Shown: positions 1-11,710 of the stretch, piece after piece
Layout of the letters: each line of letters opens with the position of its first letter
How positions within the stretch are numbered: position 1 is the stretch's first letter
Origin: Chrysomallon squamiferum
Taxonomy: Eukaryota > Mollusca > Gastropoda > Neomphalida > Peltospiridae
DNA: 64,000 nucleotides
Reading direction: 5' to 3'
NCBI GenBank assembly: GCA_012295275.1
Contig: CM022672.1
Coordinates: 23,113,476 to 23,177,475 of the forward strand
The notes under the pieces: model-generated
What the model was told of the DNA's origin: nothing
The model's input: only the letters and a program-made list of their open reading frames with translations
Database searches by the model: none
Translations under genes and position numbers: made by a program

Positions 1-235
1 ATCATATGTAGTGTTTTTCTTTGTCTCATTTCCAACATGTAGTCATCATTCTGGAGATTATAAAATATTAAGCCGAAGATATTCTAGGGTCGGATCCAGC
101 TGGAACTTTAATTATAGTTATTTATAAAGGGTGGGGATTGAATCTTTTATAAATAAATAAATAAATAATTAATTATACACAATAAGTCTTTATGTGTATA
201 TGGATATACATACATATGTCCTTGTATGTTTGTTT

Positions 236-305
236 GTATGTATGTATGTATGTATGTATGTATGTATGTATGTATGTATGTATGTATGTATGTATGTATG
301 TATGT
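236..305. repeat. (TATG)n microsatellite
   Basis: An almost uninterrupted four-base array. The frames across it translate to repeats of MYVC and are artefacts. Confidence 0.95.
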
Positions 306-682
306 TTGCATGCATGGCTGTTTGTATGTATCAAAAAACGGATAAAATGGATGCGAATGACTGGTACAAAGTTAGAATCAATTGAAATCTTATTAACAGC
401 ATTCCCTGGAACCGCCCCTGAATTATTAATCTATTCAAAGAAAAAAAAGAGTTTCTTGGTTCTTTTTTCCCAGAGGATTAAAAGTCCCAGTGTTGTTTTC
501 GTGTAAGGAGTAAATGTTGTTTGGAGAACTTTGCAACGTGAACAAATGATTTATTCTGTCCCAAGATGCTTACATATTTTTCCCATTCAGTTTTCCCATT
601 TAAACTGCTTTCTGTAATGAAGCGTATTCAGTAACAGTGCGTGTTAAGATTATCGGAAAGCAAGTGACTATAACGAAGTGTA

Positions 683-735
<53 letters not shown>
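683..735. repeat. (AAT)n microsatellite
   Basis: A perfect trinucleotide array of about 17 units. Confidence 0.95.
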
Positions 736-739
<4 letters not shown>

Positions 740-1683
740 GATAGGGAAGGTATATATTGTAAATAAAAACGAAGAAAACTAATTTTTGACAATAATAATA
801 AATATATAAAGAAATTAATGTTTGTATTTGTGAATATCTATATATCTATCTATATGTGATAATATGTGTGTGTGTGTGTATACATATTTGTATATGCATC
901 TACGTTTTTATTTGTAAATGTTTGTGTATGTGTACATCTGTATTTGCTGACATAATGTATGCACGTATAAAAAGAAAACTGCCATACTTATATATCTGGA
1001 TTTTGAAACGCATGGTAATCAGATGTCAAACATAATGTGATTATGTTGGAAAAAAAAAAAAAACCACAACAAAGACACTGTTCTCTTTACAACGGTGCCT
1101 TTTGCCGGAAATACTTTTTACATGTGCGTTCCCACTGAAATGATAGCGCAAACCATGGCGTTTTTGGTTTATACATCTGGATGTATAATCTGAAGCAGTA
1201 AATTACGTAACAAGCCACAGAAGTGACCCGATCTTACCACTAACCGTTCTTCAACAGACTGCTTCACTATTAAACAGCATTCCTTACACGCTTAACGTTC
1301 ATGTCATTTACACATCCGTGAACTCTACGCAAAAAAATGTATTTAGATTTAATACCACGGTTTTTGGGGGAGATTAAATAAATTTCCTATTTTTCCACTA
1401 CTTGAAATAACTGCTTAACAAACGACAATTGATCTATCTGTTTTTCCTAGTCTTATCGTTAAATAAATATAGAACTCGCATTTCAGAGAAAAACAAATGG
1501 TTCGGGGGAAAAAAAAAGAAGAAATAAATATTTTTCTAAGAAGTGGATCTAAGAAGGGGTATCTTTAGGCTTTGATTTTTGAGATACCGACGTCTGTTTA
1601 ATTATAACTGATAAAACATGGGTTCTTGTTTGTACATAAACTTTCTGTTAGAATGCAGTTTGAAGCTACTTTTGAAGTTATTG

Positions 1684-1800
1684 TAATATAATTATAATAT
1701 AATATAATATAATATAATATAATATAATATAATATAATATAATATAATATAATATAATATAATATAATATAGTATAATACAATATAATATAATATAATAA
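1684..1800. repeat. (AATAT)n pentanucleotide array
   Basis: About 23 units of a five-base repeat, with a few substitutions near 1770-1780. The minus-strand frame of repeated Tyr, Ile and Leu is its translation. Confidence 0.95.
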
Positions 1801-4800
1801 TGATACATAATATATGATATATAATATATGATTATATGATATGATATGACATTGAAATAATGTTTAGCAATTTTCTTTAATAAAATAATATACATTCTTC
1901 ACCCCAACCCCCCAATAATCACGAATCGACCCGACCCTGGCCAGGCCTGTTTCCTAACAGAACTCTCCGACTCCAAGTTGACAGTTTGAAAATAATAATT
2001 CTCTCTGAGTTATGTTTTTAAGTGGAAATCTTCTGTTTTTTTTAAACTTCGGAATCGTTGTTTAACGTGTGCTGTTATAACTGTAAGCAATACTTACGCC
2101 GATGGTACAACAAGATTACCTGAAAATACCGCAAAAAAAAAAAAAAAACACGAAAAAAAACACCCCTCAACTGTTTTACGTTTCGGCGAAAAATGTATGT
2201 TCGTTTTGTTTACTTTTCTTCTGTCTCAAACCGTTGTTCGTGTACAACTGCCAAACATTTGTTCTAAGTACAGTGTATTCATAGTTTCAAAAATATTTTT
2301 AACACTAGCTTTCTTGTTGCGGTTATACCTTTACACAAGAACTTCTGTTTTGCTGTGAAACAAAACGGCGTTTCTTTTCTATCGAAATGAACAGGAGCAA
2401 AACTATATTTATTTAGTGTTCACGGTGTATTCAGAATTTACATGTCTTCTTATTACTGAATTAGAATAATTCATATTTTTGTCGTTGCAGCTGTTATTGT
2501 TTAAATATTCACGCTGTTGTTTGAAATACTTCAGTATATATTAAAATACTGCTTGCCCGTTTCAATTTCCAGTGCGCATGCTCAGACCTATGAAGTACCT
2601 TATATATTAATTAGTACACTACAGTATAGGGGTGGAGTATGGGTGAGACACATGCATGTTAGCACACATGCTGGGGAGTTAGTTTACATTTAAAATCCAT
2701 GCAAACTGCATGCAGTTTACCTGTTGTGTTTTGCATATTATACGTTGTTTTCATTCAAAATTTAGATAAAAAAATGAAATAAATGTAAATAAATAAATAA
2801 ATAAATTTTGCCGCTTTGATTTTGTTTTGTTTTTAACTGTCACTTGGATGTAGGTCGTAATATGTAACTTTTTAATCCAATTGCCCAACGGAGATCGTGG
2901 AATCTGTTTTCCTGATTTGGACATTTTGATCAAAGAACCATGTGGATAATCCACAGATGTATGTGTGTTTATATGTTTTTTAATGTGGGTATGTGTATGT
3001 GTATGTATGTATGTATGTATGTATGCATGTGTGTGCATATGGACGATATATGTGTGTATGTTTGTGCACATATACATGTGTGTTTGTACGTGATTGATTA
3101 TTTTGTTGTATTTTAAAAAATAAACTACAAGAAGTTTTACAATATTTTCATTTTATATTATCTAATAATTATAATACATTTATATTTCTGTACACTGAAA
3201 TATTATTTACAATATCAATAAGTAGAAAAACATGAAAGAAAATAAATAATAATAACATGAAGAAATTGATAACTAAATATTTACAAGAAGAGAAATTTTA
3301 GTTTTAATAATAATAACAATAATAATAAACAGTTAAGTGGATAAAACCTGTCTTCTTAGCATAATAGTAAATTTTTGTTGTTGTTGTCGTTGTTATTATT
3401 ATTATTATTATTACATATTTTAATTTGAGAAATTTCAAAGAAATAATAATATTATAATTCCGGTTCACCTGATAATAACGATATTGTTTAAACACAATTT
3501 TATACGAAAACATAAAATAAAATGAATTTTAAATATGATACGAAATCTTTAATTATATACATGAAATTATTTACAAATGTAATACATATTTCTTCAAACT
3601 GATTAAAACATTTCGAAATCAGAACCTTCGTTGGATTTGAACAAGTAACCGTCACATATTCTCACATACGTATTTTGCTTTAAAAAAACCAAAAAACTAA
3701 AAAAAAAAAAAAAAAAAAAAGGAGTTGAAAACGAAATAAAAATTATAAATTCTCTGCCTTTAAGCCTGCCTATAATAGTGATATTTATTTATATCATTTT
3801 TCTATTTTATAAGTTTAAAATTAAAAGTGGAATAATTAAAAAAAAAAAAAAAAAGATAATAATAAAAAGGAAAGAAGAAAAAAAAGCCATTTCTGCTTTG
3901 CAGCCACTAGAATATAAATCATAAAACTCTGATATGAATCAGCTATGCACAACAATGTTTAATGATATGGATGTCACGTGACGTTAGTCATTCTGGCATT
4001 TGTGAATAATATAAATGAATGGATATATCTGTAATATCAATTTTCAATAGGTCGCTTACACATATTTATGTTTGAAACGGTAACCGTTTACAAACATTTA
4101 TAGCTCCTAATTCTGTAATACTTTAATGTGAGTTATTTACATATTTTCAGTAACGAATCTACATATCTTTTTTTTTATGAATGAATTATTTATGATTGAA
4201 TCACTACTTTTCATCAGTGCATATTTTTTATTTTTTTTAATATCTCAATCGATATATAGTAATATTATTCAATTTGTTATTAACTCATCTATCGTAATCG
4301 TTTTCAACAGGCCAAATACAACACGTAAGTCATAATTTATGAATTACGATATCTGACTATGACTCCTTAATTCAAGAAAATTGCTGTAGTCAAAATGGCA
4401 GATATGTTAGGCAGCGAAACTTATAATAAAAACAGGCATCAAATGTCACTTTAAATTTATGAATTACCAACATCCAGTTATCACTGTGCTTAATGAATGA
4501 GACAAAAAAAAAGAGGAAATGACAAGGAATCATAAAAAAAATCTGAGAACAACATAATGTGTCAACAATAATTAGTTCCAATTGGTTTGGCCTAATGACT
4601 AAGGATTTAAAATTATATGATATGAAAATATGACTTATTATTTGGTTACGGAAATACATTTTTATACAAGATTCATTTTGACTTCTGTTTAGTATTAAGA
4701 AATTAGTCTGAAATAAGAGACACATGACCGGGAGGGGTGTGTGATTTGTGACTGTCTGCTGAACACAGAACCTCGCTGTGACAGGCTAATTTTCAGTTAA

Positions 4801-5693
4801 CAGAAACATGATCGATGATTGCGGCACTAAGGTACAGTCTAAATTCACGGCGATGATAATCAATATTGACTGCTGAAACCTAATGACTACGAAAAACAGT
4901 AACATCATCGCGAAATATGGGGTGTTTTAGGCTCTACACACAAACTATCTGACTGACTGCCTCTTCGTGATTAGATAATAGCTATAACCTAATACAGTTA
5001 TAAAGTATGATTTGTAATTAGAAAATTAAAATGTGAATGTGAGAATATAATTTTTTTTTTATTAGGGTTCAAAGACAATGAATAACTATGAATTAACATG
5101 TCAATGATTAACACTAATAGCTGCGATTAAACAATTTGGAATTTAATGACAGTTCACGTGACAAACATTACAAATTTGGGCAAGAATCAAAAGCTGATAA
5201 ATCCAAGAATACGTGGCAAAATTTTCTTTTAAAATTTTGTTTTAATTTAAACATTTTTTTTTAAATATTCTTTTATGACGTTTAACCTTTTAACCTGTGA
5301 TATGTGAACCGAATTCAGTACTGCAATAGTATGACCTACTTTCTCTACCTTGCACAATTTAACTACAAATTAAGTCATTCGAAAAAGAAAACTACATTGT
5401 CGTATCATGATATATCATTATGGATCTATATTTTAAATCAACTGGAGATCATTTACGTTCGCTATCTATTTAGTAAAGGAATCCTGATATTATCTGAGTT
5501 TACAGATTACTGGTTCAAAAGCAAAACCTTTACGTAACCTAAGGCCAGATTCAGATATGTTTTCTGCAGAATATTGGATAAAAGTTGACAGGTATAAGCT
5601 ACTATGCTGGAGAATATACAGAAAGTGATATCTTAAGCATAGAGTTACATTGCAGAAAATTGCCAAGATAGATAGACCGATATAAATGAACAT

Positions 5694-5824
5694 ATAAATA
5701 AATAAATAAACAAATAAATAAATAAATAAATAAAAAATTGTAATAAATAAATTATAACAGTTAATAAATAAATATATAAACAAACATATAAAAATTTAAT
5801 TAAATAAACAGAAATATAAATACG

Positions 5825-5871
<47 letters not shown>
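5694..5871. repeat. clustered (AAAT)n arrays
   Basis: Two arrays of AAAT (5694-5736 and 5825-5871) separated by a related degenerate A+T-rich stretch that itself carries scattered AAAT units. Confidence 0.9.
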
Positions 5872-6086
5872 CTTTTGATGATAATTATGATGATAATGTT
5901 GATTATAATAATGAATGAAAATCTCGTGTTTAAGCATATACAAGGTTTTAGTAACAGAACAAGAAATAATAAAATGTTATTGTGAGGAACTATATGGGAA
6001 CTCATGCTAAATGTATTTTTAAAACAGCATAACAACATCTGTTAGATATACGAAGCCAAGACAAAAGCCTACTTGAGAAATCAAAG

Positions 6087-6143
6087 ATAAATAAATAAAT
6101 AAATAAACAAATAAATAAATAAATAAATAAATAAACAAACAAA

Positions 6144-6186
<43 letters not shown>

Positions 6187-6190
6187 AATA
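6087..6190. repeat. (AAAT)n array
   Basis: About 26 units with a few AAAC interruptions. It belongs to the same cluster as the arrays at 5.7-5.9 kb. Confidence 0.95.
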
Positions 6191-6707
6191 AGCAACATAA
6201 ATGCTTCATTTAATTTATGTATGCGACATTAATTTAATAGTGATAATAAATGTAACATGTTCATTAAAAAATTTTTTTTTGAAAAAAGGAAATTATTTAT
6301 ACAGGATAATATATTACTGCTCGACAGAGAAATTAATTTTACAACTTTTTGACAGTTAAGGTAGAAGATCAAATAAATTTGTAAATATGTATGTCAAAAC
6401 TGATATCTATACCGGCTTTGCTCCTGGCAACAAAAACAGCACATTTCATAAATAATTAAGAATTTTAAAATAAATTTAAAAAAAAAGAGAAAAAAATAAA
6501 GAATAAAGAAAACAATAAAAAATATAAAAAAAAATCTTATATCATTACATGTAGTCAACAAAAACTACACGAAATATTTATAAAAAATATACAAAAATAA
6601 ATGTGAAATATCATTTAAAATGTGCCAGATAAAATTTGATAAAAAAATGTAAATAAAAGTAATTTTTTCTTATTTCTTTTTTCTTTCTTCCATTCTTTTC
6701 TTTTTTC

Positions 6708-6713
6708 TTTTAT
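6708..6713 (-). terminator. possible polyadenylation signal for the tincar-like gene
   Basis: The first AATAAA that I find on the minus strand downstream of the stop codon is here, about 385 bases after the stop. A closer variant, ATTAAA, lies near 7053-7058 beside an A run. In such A+T-rich DNA either could be chance. Confidence 0.2.
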
Positions 6714-7097
6714 TATTATTATTATTTTTTTTAATGTTTTTCCAAGTTATCAACATTTAAATTTTTCAGTTTATAATAAATTTGTCAACAAATTAATACA
6801 GTTTTCGGAATAATAATAGAGTTAACAGTCTTATTGTTTTATGAAAAGAACAAAGAAATGTAAAAAAAAAAAAAAAAAAAAAACAATATATAAATAACAT
6901 TTTTGAGTGTTAAAACGAAACGTAAAAATTGTTCATGCAAAAAGTCATGCACTATAGGGTCACAAGTCAAAGGTCACGAAAAACAGATGCACCAAAACAT
7001 TATGCACCCAGGATGGATATATATATATATATATATATCTTTTTTTTTTTTTTTTTAATCACGTCACTCAAACAAAATCCACCAATGGAAATAAACA

Positions 7098-9135
7098 CTA
7101 TACTTGACTGCATAGGCCCTGCCCATGTTCCGAGTCGTTTGATGACGTATCTTGTGATGACGTCAGGGAATAATTAGCAGAGTCCCTCCTCCCCAAGATT
7201 TCGGGTTTCTTTGACACACTGAGGTGCAACGGTCTTGGGAAAAGATATTCACCTTTTTCCATTGGATTGTATCGCAGATTGGATCTGTCCAAGGAGTTAT
7301 TGTGGGCAGACGTCGAGCCGCCGTTGACGAGGCTGCGGTCGTTCGCAAGCGTCGTGTAGTCAGCAGAGAGTGGCAGGCTGCTGGCGCCGCTGGTGCTGTC
7401 GCTGTTGCAAGAGGAATGTCTCTTGCAGTTGGTGCCCAGAGGCACGAGGTCGTCCAGGCGAATGTCGTTGAGCTTCAGAGACACCTCCCCGACCTCTCCT
7501 TCCACGATGCCTCTGCGTTTCGTTAACGAGCTGTTGTCGTCCAGGCTCGTGGGGCTGATGCTGGATTTGTCAAAAGAGTTATTGTTTCCGAACAGCTTCT
7601 GCTGCTCTTTGTAGCTGTTTGCTGCCAGTGAAGATTCTCGAACTTTATCACGAAAAGACGACATCAGAGTCGGTAGCGGCTCCGAGGCTATACCGGAACT
7701 GACGTCGTCGGAACACGACGATATGTCGTTCACGCCGCCATAATATTCGCCGCACTTACTTCTAATACTGTTACGATATTCCTTGTTTAAAATAGTGTCC
7801 TTGCCACTGTTTTGCCTCAGTAAAACTCCCTCGTTGTTTGCTAACGGCGTACTACTGCGCGCGATTTGCTGCTTTTCGCTTTGCTGAACAGGCGTTGGCG
7901 TTCGCACTCTTTCGCTGTCGCCGTTATGTACATCTACGGTAACGTTTAGGCGTTTCGAGTCCTGAGCCGGTCTCCCACCCACCGGCGTCCGACTGCGCCC
8001 TAGACTTCCGTCTTCTTGAGAGACAGTCTTTCTTATCGTTTCGTCAAAGGTGACTCTCTGTCCACCGTTTTTACGCACTTTTGCTTTTCTCATTACGCCT
8101 CCGTTAGCAAGAACTGCCGTCGAATCTGAGTTTGCATTTTCGAAATCTTCCGTACTGTCATCCGAATGAGTTCGGTCATTTTCGTCACTTCCGTCAATGT
8201 TAGCGAGGGCCTCGAAGTATCCCGGAGGTGATTCTATTTGCTGACGGCTCCGAGGCCGATCGGAAGACGAATCACTTTGGTGGTCGGTGTCGAAACGACG
8301 GATTCTTCATGATATTTTCCTTGGAACCTGAGTCAATCATGAACACCGGTTTGCCAAGAGGAACGTAGTCGAGAATTCGAAATTTCCACTTTTGTTTGAT
8401 AGTAAGTCCAAACCACAGAGCGATCCACATGATCATGTAGAGCACTTCACAAATAACACAGGAAAGAATCAGCAAATCCTTGGTCGCTCTGTAGGCACTG
8501 ACCAGATCGTACATTATCGGGCCTTTGCATATGGCCATCAAAACCAAGGCACCGACAGCACAGGAATGAGGCACATAGCCGCTGCAGCCGCTGTGAACGA
8601 TGATTGTTTGTTTGATGTAACTTTCCGAGTTATGCTTCCTTTCGACAATCTTAAATTTTTCTTCAAAATAATGAGCTCCGTATTTGAACACCGTAATCGT
8701 CGACAGTATCATGATGATTCCACCGAAGACGTAGAGCACCAGGATCGTGTGACACGCCAGCGAAAGCGTGACGTTGTAGTAGACGTCGGCGTTGTACGTA
8801 ATTTTGTAGAGTATAGAGACGCCGCTGTAGCCGAAGAGTGACGTGATGGTCATGGAAAAGAGCTGGAAGCCAAACATGGCGCTGAGGACTTTGTTCGTGT
8901 ACCAGAACACGGCGGCGTACCTCACTGAGAAAGCAAGCAGAGCCGGCGGCGAAGTTGACGAAGGCGATGCCCAGGGAGTACTTGTTCGTCCAGCCCCACG
9001 CTGGCGGCATGGGCGTCGGAACAATGAGTAAGGTGGCGTTATTTGACTTGGTGAAGTTGATGCTGGCTTTGACGTCGCTGATGTGAGCTCTGTCCGGTGA
9101 AAACATGAAGTCCAGGTCTGTCGTCCACGCCGAGT
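7098..9135 (-). CDS. tinc: tincar-like membrane protein, last coding exon and long cytoplasmic tail (two frame breaks)
   Basis: Carboxy-terminal 680 or so residues of the tincar homolog. In Drosophila the family is named for expression in tinman-positive heart cells and also acts in eye development; it has eight membrane passes and no known enzymatic activity. The exon opens after a TTTCAG acceptor with DSAWTTDLDFMF, then an outer loop with NFT and NAT glycosylation sequons. Five membrane segments follow, at about residues 207-233, 236-263, 276-305, 341-366 and 373-400. Landmarks are VRYAAVFWYTNK, SLFGYSGVSILYK, KGPIMYDLVSAYR and LWFGLTIKQKWKFR. The tail, about 405-832, is rich in Ser, Asp and Asn with no recognisable domain, and includes RVTFDETIRK; it ends at TAG 7098-7100. 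Frame breaks lie near 8943 and between 8275 and 8306; each is healed by dropping one base. This block is clearly less A+T-rich than its surroundings. Confidence 0.9.
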
Positions 9136-9162
9136 CTGAAAAAAAAAAGACAGAAATAAGTC
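9136..9162 (-). other. splice acceptor of the last coding exon
   Basis: On the minus strand a pyrimidine tract (TTTCTGTC followed by a T run) ends in TTTCAG|ACTCGG. The exon begins with two bases that complete the codon left by the donor at 46589 (G+AC = Asp), so the phases agree. Confidence 0.85.
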
Positions 9163-9800
9163 ATTTAGTGTCTTCATTATTGTTTGACACAACTTCAAAG
9201 AAAACAACAATAGTCACAACGACATTTAAGCACTTTAATGTATCTTGCTGATAATTATTAAAAGTAAAACTCGTCTGACATCCGATTCCTCAGGGAAAAA
9301 AAAAAAAAAAAAAAAAAAAAATTAAAAATTAAAAAGAAAAAGAAATAAAGAAAAAAAAGAAAAAAGAAATAGAAAAATATTGTTTATTGTTTGCGAAGTC
9401 ACATTAATTAAAATGTTCAGATCTTTCAAACTGATCACTTTTTGTGCATTCCTAAATGTGAAAAGAAACTTTTTTTGTTTTTATAGTGATGAATGAGTTT
9501 GCTAATTGGCCCAGAGCTTTCTACATAATGTTTTCACCTAAACATCATGTTATGAATACGTAAAGGTTTGATGGTGAACTGTGTTTCATTCGTTTTACCG
9601 CTGTCTCATTCGTACGCAAAATAATTTTCTGGGCTTGTTTTTTTTGTATTTTTGTCAAACAAGGATAAAGCAAGTCTGTTACGTTTAACATACCACACTT
9701 TGAGAAAAAAAAAAAAAGAGTAGTAATTCTAGTAATCTTACATCTGCTACCCAATTAGGAAGCGATAATATCATATGAAGCAATACCATAGATATTACAG

Positions 9801-9801
9801 C

Positions 9802-9832
<31 letters not shown>

Positions 9833-9855
9833 GCACACGCACACTCTCTCTCTCA
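9801..9855. repeat. compound (CA)n-(CT)n microsatellite
   Basis: A CA array with GCGC interruptions passes into a short CT array, just inside the intron from the last tincar exon. Confidence 0.95.
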
Positions 9856-9978
9856 TCCTCTGCCGCTCTCACTTCTTCAACTCGATTTAAAACTGTGTAA
9901 TATATACTGCACAACATCTTTCATTACATTAGATCAAAGGAAACAGATGCAGCTGATAAAGTGTGTTTCTTAACATAC

Positions 9979-10098
9979 GTTGTCCTTTTACTGCTGCAGG
10001 ATGCGCCTCTATCTGCACGAACAGCCCATCCTCGTTGACGCTGTTAGTCCGCTGATTAATGCGAGATGAACTGATTTGACTAATTAAATCTAATCTCA
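9979..10098 (-). other. candidate 120-bp cassette exon inside the tincar intron
   Basis: On the minus strand, ACTAAG|TGAGATTAG would be an acceptor and GGACAAC|GTATGTTAAG a donor. The 120 bases between them are open in the frame set by the first coding exon and leave phase 1, matching the last exon. They would add 40 residues including INQRTNSVNEDGLFVQIEAH. The segment is less A+T-rich than its surroundings. Against it, joining the known exons directly already gives a good colinear match to the family around the DLDF block, and the acceptor has only a modest pyrimidine tract. It could be an alternative exon, an exon of another transcript, or chance. On the plus strand nearly the same block is also flanked by exon-like signals (TGCTGCAG| before 10000 and AGAG|GTGAGTAA at 10124). 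Confidence 0.3.
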
Positions 10099-10515
10099 CT
10101 TAGTCGGCCGGTATTATCAGAGAGGTGAGTAAACAAACAACAGACTGACCCGGTAACATAACCGACCCGCCAATGTGTTTTCAGTCGTCGGGTCGCGTGC
10201 TATTCTTAGTGCACGCGCCACGCTCGAGCGGGAAAGATGTTACGTATATATAATCAAGATGGGAGGTTATCTTAGCCGTGCCGATGCATTTTTGTTAAAT
10301 ATTTATTTTATAATTCGTCAGTGTCACATTATTTTTGAACTGAACTGTATTTAAGACTTAATGAATAGTTTTTTTTTTTTAAAAAGCTCGGTATTACTTT
10401 TATGTTATCTTTGATTTAAAAAATGTAAATTTAAGACATATTTCATTATATATACAGACACATATATAGACAGATAAATTAATTAAAAAATATGTTAGAG
10501 ATGAATTAATAAAAA

Positions 10516-10540
10516 AGAGAGAGAGAGAGAGAGAGAGAGA
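10516..10540. repeat. (GA)n microsatellite followed by poly-A
   Basis: Twelve or so GA units directly followed by a run of A. Confidence 0.9.
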
Positions 10541-10958
10541 AAAAAAAAAATTCGATTGCGAACTGCTACTGAGAAAAATCTTAAAAACTAAAATCCACAC
10601 CTAATCATATTCGGTTTTTTTTATTTTTACATTAATCTACAAAGTTAACACATGTCCAAACGATGTACCTTAAAAAATCAAAGAAAGAAAACATCAATTT
10701 CAACGTTATTAGCGTCGCCATAAAACAAAACGAGCTACCATTAGAATGTGCAGTACTGTTTGAGATGCTACGTACCACGTTTCGCTCAGTGTAGCTTTCT
10801 CACGTGACGAGCATTGGCTACCTGCCCGCCTCCTCATTAACAGTTTGACAGTAACGGTTATTGATGACTGCAAACTATGCTGTGGCAAATTACTACAAAG
10901 GTGTTAGTGCATATCAGGATACCAAGTTATCAGAAATGTTAAAAATCACTGAAAACTT

Positions 10959-11710
10959 CAGTTCATTGTATCAGTTTAGACGTCGAGTAAAACGAATTTA
11001 TGGATTGCGCAGAGTCTTAAACTTTAGTTCGTTGTATCAGATTAAGCCCAGAATAAGTCGAATTTATTTTTATTTACTGCAAGGCTGTTACACTTCAGTT
11101 CGCTGTATCAGTTTAGACTAAAAGTAAAGAAGTTTTATATGTTGCACAAAGACTTTAAACATATGTTCGTTATATAAAATTAAACACTGAGTAAAGCTAT
11201 TTTATTTATATGTTGCACTCTTAAAATGCAGTTCGTTACTGAGTAAGATGAATCTATGTTGCACAAAGGTTCATACATTTTTTGTTCGATTTATCAGAGT
11301 AAACTTTGAGTAACGCAAACTGAAAGCAAATACTTCCTTATATTATCACCTGTATCCAAATAAAATTGTTCTAAATTAATTTATTTGTAAAAAAAAAATC
11401 ACTTAAAATTCTCTTCGAAATGATCATCTGAAACGTTGACTTGAATCAGTTTACATACATTATCTTAACTGCACAAAACCGCCTGCATTTTAGTTCGCTT
11501 TATCGTCCTGAAGATCGAGTAAAAACGAATTAAATGAACTTATGTGACTTGCATGAAAACATGTTTAAATTCATTTCGTTATATCAAAGCACACATCGAG
11601 TAAAACGATATTCCGCCTTATATTTAATGAATTGTAGAAAACCAAGTCTTTTTTTTTTTTCGTTATATCAGATAAAAAAAAAAATCGAGCATAATGTTCC
11701 TGCACATGAA
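10959..11710 (+). repeat. degenerate tandem array with an inverted repeat in each unit
   Basis: At least nine diverged units, most of them 66-84 bases apart, start near 10961, 11027, 11098, 11165, 11231, 11284, 11493, 11575 and 11659, with a less clear gap at about 11340-11480. Shared blocks are GTTCGTTGTATCAG, then TCGAGTAAAACGAA, then TTGCACAAAG. The first and second blocks are imperfect inverted complements (TTCGTT...AACGAA), so the best-kept units could fold into hairpins. Frames through the array repeat the peptide FSSLYQ but are short and not gene-like. Similar palindromic TTCGTTATA motifs occur in the terminal regions of pogo-like DNA transposons as I know them, so this may be a decayed element end. 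Confidence 0.7.

Larger units (their letters stand above)
1..6707. other. A+T-rich 3' flank without a recognisable gene
   Basis: Apart from the listed arrays this stretch holds poly-A and poly-T runs (for example 2133-2158 and 3698-3720) and a short TGTA array near 2998-3024. The longest frame not made of simple repeats (minus, 4390-4725) resembles nothing I know and has no exon-like base composition. Confidence 0.6.

Noticed and set aside
7098-8093. Separate gene starting at the ATG at 8093 (minus)
   Set aside because: The frame stays open for 200 bases upstream of that ATG, follows the membrane domain directly with no splice site, and is better read as the tincar tail after a one-base break.
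8392-8841. 149-codon plus-strand frame
   Set aside because: Antisense shadow of the last tincar exon, whose minus-strand frame shows conserved membrane segments.
10959-11710. CRISPR array
   Set aside because: Units are diverged and not separated by unique spacers of fixed length, and the window is eukaryotic.
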